Source: Endothia cerciana (taxonomy: Eukaryota > Ascomycota > Sordariomycetes > Diaporthales > Cryphonectriaceae). Taken from it: a DNA stretch of 64,000 nucleotides. Position 1 is the stretch's first letter. Each line of letters begins with the position of its first letter. Of the stretch, positions 22,703 through 33,807 are shown in pieces. The stretch spans positions 434,001 to 498,000 of the forward strand of contig JALRMH010000021.1 of the NCBI GenBank assembly GCA_026119935.1, written 5' to 3'. The notes below the pieces were generated by a model that had not been told where the DNA came from, did not search any database, and saw only the letters and a program-made list of their open reading frames with translations. The translations under genes were made by a program, and so were the position numbers.

Positions 22703-24048
22703 ATGAATGCGGTGATTCACGTTGACCCCTCGCTTCAGGCACCGGTTCGGAGGGCCTGTGATATTTGTCACCAGAACAAAGTAAAATGTATACGAGATCA
22801 CGGAAGCGATGGGGGATCATGCCGACGCTGTCAGCACACCGGCAGCAAATGTGTTTTTAGCAGCACGAGGAGGATCAACCGCCAGGGTCAAGCTTCGCGC
22901 AAAATACAGGATACCTCGAGGATCAACAAGTACAGCTCTGACAGCCGAGTCGAGTCTGTAGCCTGCACAACTTCATGTGAGCTCTCATACGATACCTTCA
23001 AGGGCTGGCCTTCATGTGCACGAGCTAATACATGCAAGCAGCAGTACCACAGTTGGCCGAGAGCGCTGATGCCTTCATATCACTCATCCCGTTGGACTGT
23101 CTTGATGAACCTATCGAGAGGAGTGATGTTGAAATGACTGGTGTTCCTGAGCCAGTTAGGCCCCACTCGGATGACTCTGTACCATCTTCGTTGGCGTGCT
23201 CCTCGACAGCGCTTCTCTTGACAGATGTTCGTCGTGAAGCTCGAGCTTCAGGCCAGACAGGGGAAGATCAAAACATTCATATTGCGCCATGCGGCCCAGA
23301 GTCCGTGGATTCCATGGATATTGCTGCGTGGACAGTTAAGATGGCTGATCTTAATACACGCTTGACCCAGCATCTGCAGCGAATCTCCGGAGTCAATCCA
23401 GCGGCCGGCTCATCAGCCGTTCAAGGAATGGCTGCTTCACCTGGAGACCATGACCTGGACTTGGAAGGTTCCCTAAATATCTCGGAGGAGCTGGTTGAGC
23501 TACTCTGTCAAACGTCGGAAAGACTGCCTCCCAGTCCCAACCAGATGGACTACCTGGCGGAGGGCAGCTCGCTTGCATCATCGCCTCGGGCGCTGTCTCT
23601 TGACCCGGCATCTGAGCTTCTGATGGTCTCTACATATCTACGGCTCATCGAAATTTACGATCAGCTTCTGCATCAAATCCAAGCACGACTGGCAGAGAAT
23701 CGGACCAATGGTGGTGCGTCCGACCAATCGATCACGATACCTGGGTTTCTTGTTGGCTGGTCTTCCCTCTCCTCCGGACCCGGCACCCAGCTACATCTGA
23801 CACTCAGCTTGTTCGAGTCTACTTTCTCGCGTATTCGAGGTCTTATACGGAAGATAATGTCACCCAAGTATACATCTGGGTATAGGGGTGCATTTAATTG
23901 CTTTGGAGGCGTGACAATGGCGATTGTACCGGATCTGGCCCTGCAAGCTGTTCGTGTGCGAGAGGCGGCAGTCTTCGCACTGGTGGCAGAGGTCAAGCAA
24001 GAAACGTATGACAGCATCTTCTCGCGTGAACAAGAACGCAACAGTTGA
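22703..24048 (+). CDS. Zn2Cys6 transcription factor (AflR-like architecture), 2 exons
   Basis: Exons 22703-22976 and 23042-24048 with a 65-nt intron (donor GTGAGC, branch CTAAT) give 426 residues. A binuclear zinc cluster sits at the N-terminus: Cys19, Cys22, Cys29, Cys40, Cys43, Cys50 (C-x2-C-x6-C-x10-C-x2-C-x6-C), followed by a basic linker, as in Gal4-type DNA-binding proteins. The middle is Ser/Asp-rich. The C-terminal half has a helical block, LLMVSTYLRLIEIYDQLLHQI, followed by a long segment ending in EVKQETYDSIF. This layout is that of the short regulators that often control secondary-metabolite clusters (AflR-type C-terminal domain). No biosynthetic genes flank it here, so its targets are unknown. 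The acceptor is ambiguous between three consecutive NAG triplets; the frame is kept in every case. Confidence 0.85.
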
Positions 24049-26363
24049 GAACAAGGTATTATGACGCCCATGCGCTCTCTGTGCACTGACACTCATCAAA
24101 CGAGGCTCTTGGCTTCATTCCTACAGCACCGGTAAACTGAGGCTTTTCGCAATAGTAGGGAACAGAATGGATGATGGATAAATATGCTAGCATTCCGTAA
24201 TACGTCATCCATCCTCATTCTTAAGTATAAGGGTCACATGATGAAAGAAACGTCTCCTTAGCGTTGTGAATATGGAGAGGTCCCTTGCTGTGTATGTATT
24301 ATTTAACTTCCTCTCCGGATGCCTGAATATCTGTTCCCAAGTTCTCGTACGGCTTTCATACTCTCGCCATATAAATTCTTCTTCGCAATATAAATGAGGA
24401 GACGATGGGGCAGATACGATGCCTCTTATTCTTACTATTATTTTCACAGAGTAAGGCAGCGAGGAATGATAGCGTGTACTCTAGTATTAGTTCTGGCCGT
24501 ACGGTACAAATTCTTTGGCAATCCCCACTATGGGATTCAGTCCTCATACTGGGCAGTTCTTTCACCTTCTACTGCCACTTGTGAAGCTCCGGGTTTATTT
24601 GTCCTGTCTGAGCTGGGATGAGCTGCGCCGTGGCAGTTGTGCAACCACTCGTGATCATAATGCTGCATTGACTCTCCAATATCTATATACAATGTAAGCG
24701 GTCGAAGGATGACATATGTCCAGGCAGTCTCAATATTTAATCATTAAACGTCGGAGCGGGTGGTGGCGTTGTCGGCGAGGCTGACGCCTGTCACACATGT
24801 CACGGATTGCACAAGATCGAGCAACATGTGCGAGACACACCAATGACCATCCAGCCTTTTTTTGGGGGATTATTTATCATGGATGATAAATGCCGCTGGT
24901 CTAACGATACGTTATTCCAAAGCGGAAGTTCAGCCTGCAGCGTGCGAGGTGTTTGCCTTCCAACCAGGCTATTCACGATTCCCACTCACTAGTGCGCGAG
25001 CTCGGGACTCGGTAGCTAAGGCTAATTAAACTTTACTAGATTCGGTTACGCTGTTACATTAATAATGATCATGTCTTAGACTATAGTAGCGACCTGTGCT
25101 GCAACGTTGAACAGTTTAACGACTGTGGTATGATTGCTTCAGGACCACAGATGTTCGACACGGTTGCATTGCCTTTGCGCTGCCTGGAGTAATCAAAATC
25201 TCTTTGTATGAGGCACCTGAACGTCTCCACAGTGAATTTTATTTATATACATCACTCCAGAGGCGAGCCAAACCCTAAGTGCGAGACCGTGGCACAACAC
25301 GATGGTACGTACGTATGATGCGTCGCCGAAATGTCGCCGTACAGAAGCATGTGCCTGTCAGTGTGCTTCTTCGGCGGGTGAGGTCGCCGAGGGCCCGGAA
25401 ACTAAGCAATTTCACACGAGACGCCTCAGTGCCTCCGCCCCCCCGGCTGATCTGCCACCCCCTTTACTATGGTACGCCGGCAGCCTCGCCCAGCTTCCTA
25501 ACGGCGTCTTTCATCTCGGTATTGACCAACACAGGACGCCACCCTAGCGCACGCCACGAAATTTACCTACTATGTAGTACTGTATGAAGTTCGCCTACGG
25601 GCATGGATATTGGTGGAAAAAGGGGCGTGGGCGTTCGTCCCGGCATTTTCAGGGATAGTCGTGGAACAACACTCGTAAGCTTCCATATTCCGAGCTACCA
25701 TCCTTGATATTAAATAGTCAGGGGTGAGGATAAAGATGGGATTGTTCACACTACCATAATACGAATATTGAGGGATACAGTAGACATCCTAGAAACCGGG
25801 ATCTTCCGAGCAATCTCAACGGAACCGTGATGGGTGACTCACTGTCTGCCTCCATTCAGTATGTTCCCGCTATGTATTATCTTGAAAAGGGAAAGGAGGT
25901 GGATTTGGATCGAGGACATTATCCTCCGAATCCATGGACGTGATCAGATACGCCGCGTCGTATTCACATATGTGAACCGTGCACGAGCGTGCAAACCTAA
26001 TCTTCACAAGCACGTCCTCAACACGTCCTCTAAACGTCCGATAATCGACTCACGGCTCACCCAGGGGAGCGTGAGCGTGAACATCAACGTCAAAAGTCCC
26101 CAGGACCATAGCTCGGCCGGTGCACGCAGAGTCAGCACCCTGTAGACACCCACTCTTTCTGCACCGGGGCCAGTATCCGGCCCACCCAAGCGGGTCCGAC
26201 GCACCTCCCTTGCTCCACCACGATGAGGTCCCCCAGCCCATGCAATGCGGTCGTACGGGTACCGGCAGGGATATCGTGGCAGCGGTGTCACGGACGTGGG
26301 GTGAATCGGTCTGCCAGGCTGCCAGGCTTGCATATACTGCTTGCAGCACCATCGTGGGAACGG

Positions 26364-26391
26364 TGTGCGCTGTGCGCTGTGCGCTGTGCGC
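26364..26391 (+). repeat. tandem repeat (TGTGCGC)x4
   Basis: Four perfect head-to-tail copies of a 7-bp unit in non-coding sequence. Confidence 0.85.
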
Positions 26392-26976
26392 GGGTGTACG
26401 GGACAGCCCACCGGGAGGGCAAAAAAAGCAGGGAGATGGGACGATGATTACATAGTAGCGGTACAAGACAAGCGCGCTGTTGAGGATTTCTTGTTTCCTT
26501 TTCCTGTTGTTTTGCCCACTTTTTATTCCCTTTCGTTCATCCCATTCCCCTGCCCGGGTCACTTCGGGTCTCTTGCCTTCTTTTTCCTCTTCACATGCGC
26601 TCGCTTCGCTTGCTTATCACTCACCTTGCCTCACCTTGCCCGGTTACCGTCCCGACTCGGTCACCAAGCCCGGGAGGAGCCCTTGTCCTCGTCCACTCTT
26701 CCGCACAGTGAGAACCATCCCAATCTACCATATTACTCGGAACCACCGGTGACTGGGGTACGTCGGAGGACTACGGAAAGGCTTTCCGGTACCACAGTAA
26801 CTGAAAGGAAAATTGGAATCACGGGCAAAGATTTGCAGAGAAGTAAATTAAAATTGAAGAGAAGTTGAAAAATTCTTCGGGTTGAGAAGGACCAGAGTAC
26901 GGGGATCTCCCGAGCCTCGACGTAAGTGTTTCATGGTGGTTGCCATTGGGCAGCTTTCCTGCATATCTTTTTTTTT

Positions 26977-27014
26977 ATTTTTATTTTTATTTTTATTTTT
27001 ATTTTTATTTTTTT
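26977..27014 (+). repeat. microsatellite (ATTTTT)x6
   Basis: Six units of a 6-bp repeat, with A at exact 6-bp spacing, inside a longer T-rich run that starts at ~26968. Confidence 0.9.
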
Positions 27015-27883
27015 CGGTGGCCGGAGAATTTCCACTCGGGCTGGTGAACCGCAACGCTTCAGCTGCAACCTCGTGACGTGGTCTTGCCTTGCATGCTGTA
27101 GCTAGTTAGTGTTCATGCATGGCCTAACGTCTCACTGCGTCGTTGCATGGCTGGGTGAGGCGAATCAAGGTTGCAGCTGGCCATGGTTGGCCATGCAGGT
27201 GAAGCTCACCGACAAAACACCACCCACTTTCGGTTTACGCACCCGGATCATCACAGGTCTTCCAGCAGATGATGTGTGCACGGAAGTGTGTGTGAAGACA
27301 AAATGTAATCCATTATTAGTACATTCTATTTTGATGGTCCTCCGTCCGCCCGGCGGTTTTCCCTTTTGTCCCGACTGAGAATGGTATCGTTGATATCAAA
27401 ATAAAGGCAAAGAAAGTTCTAAATCATCAAAACGTGTCGTAGTCATGTAATGCAAGCCGCAAACTTTTTTCCCCCTGACCTCCGTAAATCCGTTGGCAGA
27501 TTATCATGCAGAAGGGTGGTGGTACAGTTCGTTCAAAACCAAAACAATTCAAACAAAAACAATCGCAAGCGCAGAAATGGGTATAAGACCGCGGAAAAAG
27601 AACAAGAACGCCTGTCTGTGCCCTGAATCAATAAATGCAGTGCCGTAAACCAACATTCAAATGATTCGAGACCTCGACAGAAAGCCAAGAGCCAAAAAGT
27701 GCCAAGAGACAATGAGACGGTATCATAAAAATGAGACAACAGGGAAAGAGCGATGACCAGAGAACCATGCCGGAGATTAAATAGGTCGTAGAGAGTAAGG
27801 GTATTTTTTTGAGCGAGATGGAAACGATTGAGAGGAGCATGCAAGGAGATCGATAAGAGTGAAGATGGAAATGGCGATGCCAT

Positions 27884-28840
27884 CTAGAACCGGCCCTGGG
27901 TCGTGCCTCGGGGGCTGGCGATGTCGTCGACGTGGTTGCTGAGCGCGACGAAGAGGTCGAAGAAGAGCTGGCTGCCTCCGTTGAACATCTCCGCCTGCAT
28001 GGTGCCGCTACGCTTAAAGGTGTTGCGGCTGCGGATGATGAGGGCGAGGTAGTGCGCGCGCAGCTTCGAGTCACTGTCGGATGTGTTGGCATAGGCATAT
28101 CGGGCAGAAAGAAGGATGGTGTTGCATTGGACACCGGTGCCTGTTTCATCATGTGAGTCATTGGTCTCCTGGGTGAGCTAACTGCGTTTGGAAGGTTAAG
28201 TTGACTTACGGAGTCCTTGCTTGCGTAGGGCAATGCGCTTCAGCTCATCCAAGCCGTACTTCTCGCCAGCACAGTAAATGACCGTGTCCTTCAGCACTTC
28301 GCCCTTGATGCCGTGGAGCTCGACCGTGGCTGCGTCGTTGCTCTCGATCTCCCAGGCGTCGCGGCGCTTGTTGTGAACGAGGCGAGGTGAGTAGTCGCCC
28401 TTGTACAGGTACTCGAGGATGGAGGAGAGGACCTCGGGGTCCTCATCCGGGAGGGCAATGCGCTTGCTGGAGGACTCCATGTACTGCTTCCTCAACACGG
28501 TACCGAAGTAGGGAGACTTGGCCAGCACATCCTCGTGGGCTGCGAATATCCTGTGCTCAGGGCCGACGACGAGTGTGACGATGGCAGAGTTGCTGCAAGA
28601 GGAATGATGCGTTAGCATACAGGCACCCCGATGGAGCTTGCTGTCAAGAGCTGTGACCCACCTGCCAGTAGGATCCACCAGCGTGCTGGTAGATGGTGCA
28701 ATCGAGGGTCGACGGCGGGTCGATGCAACGGATGGTCGACGTTTCGAAACTCCGGAATCTCTGACGGATGCCGTTGGTGGTGGCTTCACGGACTTTGTAG
28801 AGGCCTGAGAGACACTCTGTTTCCTTCCCCGGCCGAACAT
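27884..28840 (-). CDS. BTB/POZ domain protein, 3 exons
   Basis: Minus-strand exons 28840-28662, 28592-28210 and 28140-27884 give 272 residues; both introns are 69 nt (donors GTGGGT and GTAAGT; the first has a perfect GCTAAC branch). The N-terminal ~60 residues are basic and Ser-rich (FGRGRKQ..., RRPSVASTRRRPS). The BTB fold follows from ~62: SNSAIVTLVVGPEHRIFAAHEDVLAKSPYF, then the LPDEDPEVLSSILEYLYKGDYS strand/helix segment typical of fungal BTB proteins. BTB domains mediate dimerisation and, in some families, Cul3 ubiquitin-ligase docking; partners here are unknown. The C-terminus (residues ~188-272) forms a helical extension. The frame is open for 190 codons upstream, but a TATA-like box at 29083-29089 lies inside that extension and argues for the start chosen. 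Confidence 0.88.
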
Positions 28841-29082
28841 TTTTGCGGATTTTTCTTTCTTTCTTTTTTCTTCTTCTCCTTTCGTGTTTCCTTCCCGTTC
28901 TTTTCTTAAATGCAAGACGATGGTGTCGCGATGGGTATCGAAATTCGTTCCAAACAGCAGTGACGTTTCGTGATGGAAATCAAGACCCGAAGGAAACCCA
29001 GAAAAGAGAAATTCAACAAACCGATAGATGATGGACGAGAGCAAGAGGTGTCTCTCTCCGGCCGCGGACGCTCGACAATAAT

Positions 29083-29089
29083 TATATAT
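29083..29089 (-). promoter_or_regulatory. TATA-like box of the BTB gene
   Basis: Read on the minus strand: ATATAAT within CATATATAAT, about 243 bp before the BTB start codon. Confidence 0.35.
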
Positions 29090-29220
29090 GTGAATGGTGT
29101 AGTCTGTGCTTTTTCGCCAACCTCGCCTATGCCCTTGAAAAGCACAGGCGGTGACAGGCAACGGGCGCTTGCGAACTCGAGAAAAAATGGGGCACATGAT
29201 GATCCACCCCATGCGCCCAG

Positions 29221-29272
29221 GTAGAACCCATGTAGAACCCATGTAGAGCCCATGTACGTCCGTAGAGCCCAT
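29221..29272 (-). repeat. 11-bp tandem repeat, four units (GTAGARCCCAT on plus)
   Basis: Three contiguous copies, an 8-bp interruption, then a fourth copy. On the minus strand each unit carries an ATG. Confidence 0.85.
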
Positions 29273-29891
29273 GTAGAGCAGGGGTCTGCGGAGCGAGGGT
29301 GGAGAGCATGCACGTGCAGTCGCCGAAGGGAACGGGTCAATCGAGTCCAGTCGGGCTCGTGAACGCGGCGAACATGGGAACTCAGGAGCTTGGGCAAGGG
29401 GCCACACCACGTAATTGTTTCATCGGTCAGGCAGGATAGGAGCAGGACGAGTCGTGAAGGCGCCGAAAGGATGCTGCACTTTTGCTGTCGGTACGAGACG
29501 GTGAGCAACGAGTAGGTCTATTCCGGCGGTTAGATTGCTGTGACTGCTGGGATATGGGCATTTTGGTTGGGGATGATGGGGTGAGCCAGGAAGTGCAGAA
29601 TTTTCTCGTCCTCCAATCTCCCGAGGGATTCACGGCCCACGGCCGCCCCGTGCATGCGAGAAGGCTTCCACTTCTGGCCCAGCCCTCCGGGTAAAGATGG
29701 GGCGATGGAGCCCAGTGGGGCCACAGTAGAAAAGAACGGTGAGACCCCCCCAGGGGTCCTTGTTGCGGCCTGAGATTCCGGAATCCGGACAATCTCAAGC
29801 CCATGTGGCACCGGGGTGCATGCTCCTGTCATCTTGCCGCTGCTTTTGATGACTTCCCGTGGATGCATGAACGACGCCACCCCGAGCAACT

Positions 29892-31464
29892 TTAATAAAT
29901 ATATGGCAATATGCGCCACTTGACAACCTCTTTGTACTTCTCCCAGTCGTCTCCATACTTCTCTGAGCAGGCCACGTCGTCCCGGCCCTCCCGGTGGATG
30001 AGGAGGACCGCAAAATAAATCACGTAGAAATACGCGAATATCATGCCCCACCCCCTCGCCTCTGCTTGGACGACCTGTCGGCCATCCAGCATCGTAAGGA
30101 GTTCATCCGAACCAGCAAGGGCAGTCGCAAGAGCGGTCCCAGCAGGCATGACCATGTACCCGGCGATTCCAGTGGGGAGGCTGAAGGGCAACGATTGCAG
30201 CCAGTCACCGAAATAGTTTATATGGCGGCTCGTCCCCCACCAGCCTGCCGTCAGCAGACGCGTACCTCGCTTGGTCTGGATGTACGATAGCCCCTTGACA
30301 GAAGCGTCGTCCGGTCGCGTCCTGAATACGTTCTTCTGTCTGTTGGACTCTCGGAAGATGTATAGACCTATAGCAAACACGAGGCTCACGCTGACGAGCC
30401 CAGGCCAGCCGAGGTGAACGGGATAGGTGGCGAGGTACCGGCATTGCGTCGAGTACAGGAAGGGCACCCAGACGATATCACCGAAGGTGAGCATGAATCC
30501 GAGCCCGTCTGTAATGATGTCCATCATTGAAAGGACCCGAGCTTCGTTAAACTGCCCATACAGCGCGTAGAATGACTGCACAGCCGTCGTAAAGACAATG
30601 CTGTCAGATAGGTATCCGTAGTTGCGGTATTGCTGGGCCACGAAAGCGAGGTCCAGAAGGACCCAACCGGTCAGGCCGGGGCGCATCTCCAGCCAGGCTT
30701 TGACGTCGACTTCTCCGATCAAGGGCAGACTGATGCGCGGGTTCAATTCGCGGCCGATGTAGAAGTCGTATATGAAGTTTCCAGTGTGCCCGCCGACAGC
30801 CAACTCCCTCATGTCGCTGTTTCCAGGCTCGACGCCGAAGCTGCGCAGGTAGACATACGTCGAGATGACGAAGGCCAGCAGGGTGTTCACGGCCATGATC
30901 TGCAGATAATTATCGGTAATGAACGTCCAAAAGACCCACTCTGCCCCGTACAGATAGGTCCCGATCACGCAGGCGACCAGTTGCACAGCGGATGCATGGA
31001 ATGCTATTACGCAGATCAGTACACCGTGAGCGGTATCGACATGGCCAAGAGTATCTCACTCACCATTGAAGCGGTACAGCAGGGGCCGGCCAGATTCACG
31101 CAGCTTCGACCCGTAGACTTCGTGAGCAGGGAGGACACGGTAGAGGACCAGACTGAGCACGTAGTAGGCGAGTACCCAGCCTGTTACCTCCCAGCTGGAG
31201 AAACTCCAAATTCCCTGAGCTGGCCAAGGCGTTTGCGATTTGAACTTCTCCCAGCTCAGGGTGCTCGGTTGAAGCAAGGCTGGAGCTGGACATCCTGACA
31301 CGTCGTTGCAGGCAAAGTACCACAGGTTCAGTAGGACAGGCAGGCCCAAGACAAGGGCCGCAGCGCCAGGACTAGGTAATCATTAGCTGAGGGTAGACGT
31401 AACGTTGTCCATAGCGTCCCACATACGGTCCTCCAAAATCGTAGGTCGGTTTCTGGGGCGACAT
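29892..31464 (-). CDS. ERG24: sterol C-14 reductase Erg24, 3 exons
   Basis: Minus-strand exons 31464-31427 (38 nt), 31371-31064 and 31003-29892; introns 55 nt (GTATGT, branch CTAAT) and 60 nt (GTGAGT). The product has 485 residues. Erg24 reduces the C14=C15 double bond formed after C-14 demethylation in ergosterol synthesis, in the ER membrane, and is the target of morpholine fungicides. Landmarks: the N-terminal YDFGGPPGA segment, RPLLYRFNAF, YDFYIGRELNPR, then the ERG4/ERG24 signature around LLTAGWWGTSRHINYFGDW and the C-terminal CSEKYGDDWEKYKEVVKWRILPYIY. Multiple hydrophobic helices of an eight-to-ten-span membrane protein are visible. The short first exon is supported by homologous N-termini of the same form. 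Distinction from Erg4 (C-24(28) reductase) rests on the N-terminal and RELNPR context. Confidence 0.93.
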
Positions 31465-33807
31465 GATCTCGCGAGTCAGACTTGGGCACACGAGGGCACC
31501 GCGATGTCAGGGCGTAGCGTTGGAGTGGCGCGCTCGTGCGGTGGCGAGAAGAACAGGAGGAATGGATGCAATCAGAAGATCTTACCCGCAGAAGGGGTGA
31601 AGAAACCTGAAAGCTGGAACTGGTGATGGCGATCAGTTCAAATCACCCAGGCGCGGCCATGACTGGCTTCATAATACCTCGCTTTGGTGCTTGGATTCGG
31701 AAATCCACTTGCCGTGCCGTACGACGTTTTGTTTGGCTGAGTCAGCCAGGTAAGGACCATTAGCTCCAGGATTATACCCCCGCCGTGTCTTTAATCACTG
31801 TAGAGCTCCCCCCGCGGGTGGATAGAGGGGGGGGGATGATATGATATGATTCAGGCTGCCCTTGGCTTATAGCGACATTATTTGGTTTATCCAGATATCA
31901 GTCTGTACACTATTACCTGAAGCTGGTGAGAATCCCCATGGAAACTGCCGCGAAAAGACTGAGCAAAAGCCCTGCACTCCGATGAAGGTCAGGTGTAATA
32001 ACAACCCTCATATCCAGCTCTCGTTCTTCCTAGAAAATCAGTAAGTGACAGATATCATGACTCAGACGATTTTCTCAGATTTCAGCAGAGCTCAGACTAC
32101 TTCTTCACATTTGCCCTTCCACCTAACGAAATGCTCTTCATCATTCTTGTTCTCCATACCACCGCGTGTTCATCCCACGACCAATGTTCGCATGCGCATG
32201 GTGAAGTCCGTTATCATTGTGGGACAATATAAGTTCTGACAGCGGTAAGTTGCGAAAGAAACCGTCTTGCACCAGCCTGCCGTTATGCAGAGAATAAGTG
32301 CTGTACAGCGGAATTCTGAGGGCTCGTCCGTTTGCTTCGGGACAAAATCGACCTGGGGCGAACTCAAGCGGTTGTCTTCCTTCTGTCCGGATGTATAAAG
32401 CATGAGTTGTTGCAGTTGCGGCGATGTAGCTAAATATTTGATGGCTTCGTCCCAATCGCTTTCTTCGAAGCTGACCTGATGAAATCCGGGAGTCCTCACC
32501 CCCCTTCTGGCTTGCCTTGCTTTGAACGGGTACGTGACCTTAGAACGGCTTCGTTGTGTTTCTTTACAAAGGAACAATGGTTAGAGTTATCCGATCAGAA
32601 ACCGTACAAAATGAGGGTTGGTTATTGTACTTAAGACTGTTCCTTACTCGCCCACAGGCTGGTCTTTCTAACAACCGTTGTCAAATCTTATCGTCTCCCG
32701 TCATGGTAGGCGCGCACAAATCAATAGACATCAAGCCAACTCAGTGAGCATGATGATGTCCACTTTATGGTCGGTCCTTTTCTCCCTACGATATCCAACG
32801 GTTGTATTCATGCTCTTCGAATAGCGTATAGCTACAAACACCACTTCGACAGCAGATTATATTGTGAGGTTCTGACCACCGCCAGCTGCCAGGTCTCCAG
32901 TAAACAAGTCTGAGCTGCACGGGTAGCGGTTCAGTACCATCATGCCTCGACCATATCTAGGCGGAAGTGGTATATCTTCTGCAACGGATATTCGTCGAGC
33001 TGGCAATGTACTTTGTAGGTAACTTCAAGTCTAATCGCTTATGGTGAACCTGTCCTGCTTGAATGATGGACGTGTCATTGGGATGAAGCTAGCACTGGTT
33101 TCAGGAAGCGCGCCAGAGGGAGGGGGGGGGGTGTGGCCGTCTGCATCCTTCTTGGCCATCAATCTTGTATTCTGAATAACTTCTCTTGTCATCTATAGGT
33201 ACCAGTAAATTCCCAGTTGAGACAATAGCAAGTCCTTAGATGCCTAGCTAGATCTTGTATGAGGTGCTTCGACCGGTAGTCTTGAGACGGGACACAAGGT
33301 GGCCACGTTCGGGTTCCCTTAGGCCATGAGATGTGCATCCAGCAAGCACTTTCACATGTAATGGCTAGCATTCCCTTCCCAGTTAAGAAAAGTGCAAATT
33401 CCTTGGGTGCCTAGTTCGGTCTCAGGACCTGCAGGAGGCCTACCACGTGGCAGGGGTGTTCGCAAAGGTTGAACACGATGTCCTGGGCTGGGACAGTAGA
33501 TGAGCGCGCCAACCGATTGCAGGCCTTACGGTTGATCTCTTTCTTGAAGAATCCCCCCTTTAGTCTCTCAGGTGAAGCTCACACCTTAAAAAGCCAGCCC
33601 AAGCCCGTCTCGCGTCTCGAGATGTCAGCTCGTCAGCGACTTTCAAACCTCTCCTCCCTGCCTTTATCCTTTCAAACGCTCTTCCCACTTCGATGCTACA
33701 GATCGCCGCTGGTGATATCGCCTAAAGCCTCATCCAATCCTCGAATCACGCCGCCCCCGTCAACCCTCAATGTCCCGCGGCACCCGTGGACATCGCAACA
33801 AGCAATC
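31465..33807. other. 2.3-kb divergent intergenic region
   Basis: Between ERG24 (minus) and the giant gene (plus), so it includes both promoters. G runs occur at ~31827-31835 and ~33122-33131. The 135-codon minus frame at 32170-32577 and other short frames have no recognisable similarity. Confidence 0.45.

Larger units (their letters stand above)
24049..27883. other. 3.8-kb gene-poor stretch with short tandem repeats
   Basis: AT-rich in its first half (24.1-25.8 kb). Contains four copies of TGTGCGC (26364-26391) and an ATTTTT hexanucleotide array (26977-27014). Pyrimidine-rich sequence at 26.48-26.64 kb. Open frames of up to 175 codons overlap on both strands, follow low-complexity sequence and resemble no family known to me. 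Confidence 0.4.
28841..29891. other. BTB gene leader/promoter and ERG24 3' region
   Basis: About 1.05 kb with no gene of its own. Holds a TATA-like box for the BTB gene (29083-29089, minus) and an 11-bp tandem repeat (29221-29272). The unbroken minus frame from 29410 continues into the BTB exon but has no recognisable protein content. Confidence 0.5.

Noticed and set aside
26977..27014. CRISPR-like or regulatory array
   Set aside because: It is a simple ATTTTT microsatellite without spacers, in a eukaryotic genome.
28841..29410. N-terminal extension of the BTB protein by 190 in-frame codons
   Set aside because: The extension has no domain character, contains a tandem repeat and a TATA-like box, and the methionine at 28840 precedes the first family-like sequence.
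32170..32577. 135-codon minus-strand frame upstream of the giant gene
   Set aside because: No family resemblance, and overlapped by other frames; not enough to call a gene.
33469..33807. 113-codon N-terminal extension of the giant protein
   Set aside because: The family-conserved N-terminus starts at or just after Met 33808; the extra residues are Ser/Pro/Leu-rich leader-type sequence.
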